Source: an uncultured Clostridia bacterium
GTDB lineage: Bacteria; Bacillota; Clostridia; Christensenellales; UBA1242
Direction of reading: 5' to 3'
Length of the DNA stretch: 13,646 nucleotides
NCBI GenBank assembly: GCA_947631485.1
Contig: CANRLJ010000009.1
Span: 1 to 13,646 of the forward strand
Below, piece after piece: positions 13,587 to 13,646 of the stretch. Every line of letters starts with the position of its first letter. Positions within the stretch are counted from its first letter, which is position 1. The notes below the pieces were generated by a model. It saw nothing but the letters and a program-made list of their open reading frames with translations. It did not search any database and had not been told where the DNA came from. The position numbers were made by a program, and so were the translations under genes.

Positions 13587-13646
13587 CAATAGTTTAAAGT
13601 TAAGTTATCTGTTTTGGTCTTCTCTGTTGAGGTATCTCTACCCCTC
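13587..13646 (-). other. Possible 3' end of a minus-strand gene entering from the right
   Basis: The terminator at 13547-13581 implies that a transcript arrives here. Two minus-strand frames are open from the edge: one ends in TGA near 13586-13588 (peptide ending DNLTLNY), the other in TAA about 15 nt earlier (peptide ending PQQRRPKQIT). With so little sequence I cannot choose or identify a product. Confidence 0.25.

Overview
This window looks like chromosomal DNA of a low-GC, endospore-forming Firmicute, most likely an uncultured Clostridia lineage. Three things point there: AT-rich intergenic DNA with AGGAGG-type ribosome sites, a division and cell-wall (dcw) gene cluster, and spoIIGA followed by the first codons of a probable sigE. 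MurE carries the DNPR motif of meso-diaminopimelate-adding enzymes, so DAP-type peptidoglycan is expected. The species cannot be named from the sequence.

Layout, following the minus strand from right to left. At the right edge (13582-13646) there may be the tail of another gene, closed by a terminator (13547-13581). Next is a self-contained unit, 13534-12433: a strong promoter, a 344-residue BspA-type leucine-rich-repeat protein and a terminator. After a short spacer holding a dispersed-repeat-like sequence, the wall and division genes run ddl, murE, mraY, murD, ftsW, murA, ftsQ (12336-4111). Most are overlapping or nearly so, and the run ends at an intrinsic terminator directly after ftsQ. 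A 178-base gap with a perfect 18-bp palindrome and a promoter starts a second unit, ftsA-ftsZ (3932-1510), with a further candidate promoter in front of ftsZ. A plus-strand gene of unknown function (1019-1471), with a near-perfect sigma-A promoter, converges on ftsZ and shares a bidirectional terminator with it. Divergent from that gene, spoIIGA and the start of sigE leave the window at the left edge. No gene-free stretch exceeds 300 bases.

How the genes work together: Ddl makes D-Ala-D-Ala. MurA, MurD and MurE carry out cytoplasmic steps of the UDP-MurNAc-peptide pathway, and MraY moves the product onto the lipid carrier as lipid I. FtsW polymerises lipid II at the septum. FtsQ (DivIB), FtsA and FtsZ build and position the divisome. 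SpoIIGA would activate sigma-E at the asymmetric septum. Genes often found in such clusters (murF, murG, murC, murB, ftsL, a division PBP, rsmH, mraZ) are not in this window.

I see no clear new multi-gene system. The most unusual points are: an FtsA that ends before the usual membrane-targeting helix; the inverted unknown gene splitting ftsZ from spoIIGA; a hairpin enclosing the ddl start codon; a 17-nt sequence shared between two upstream regions; and the compact repeat-protein unit ahead of ddl.
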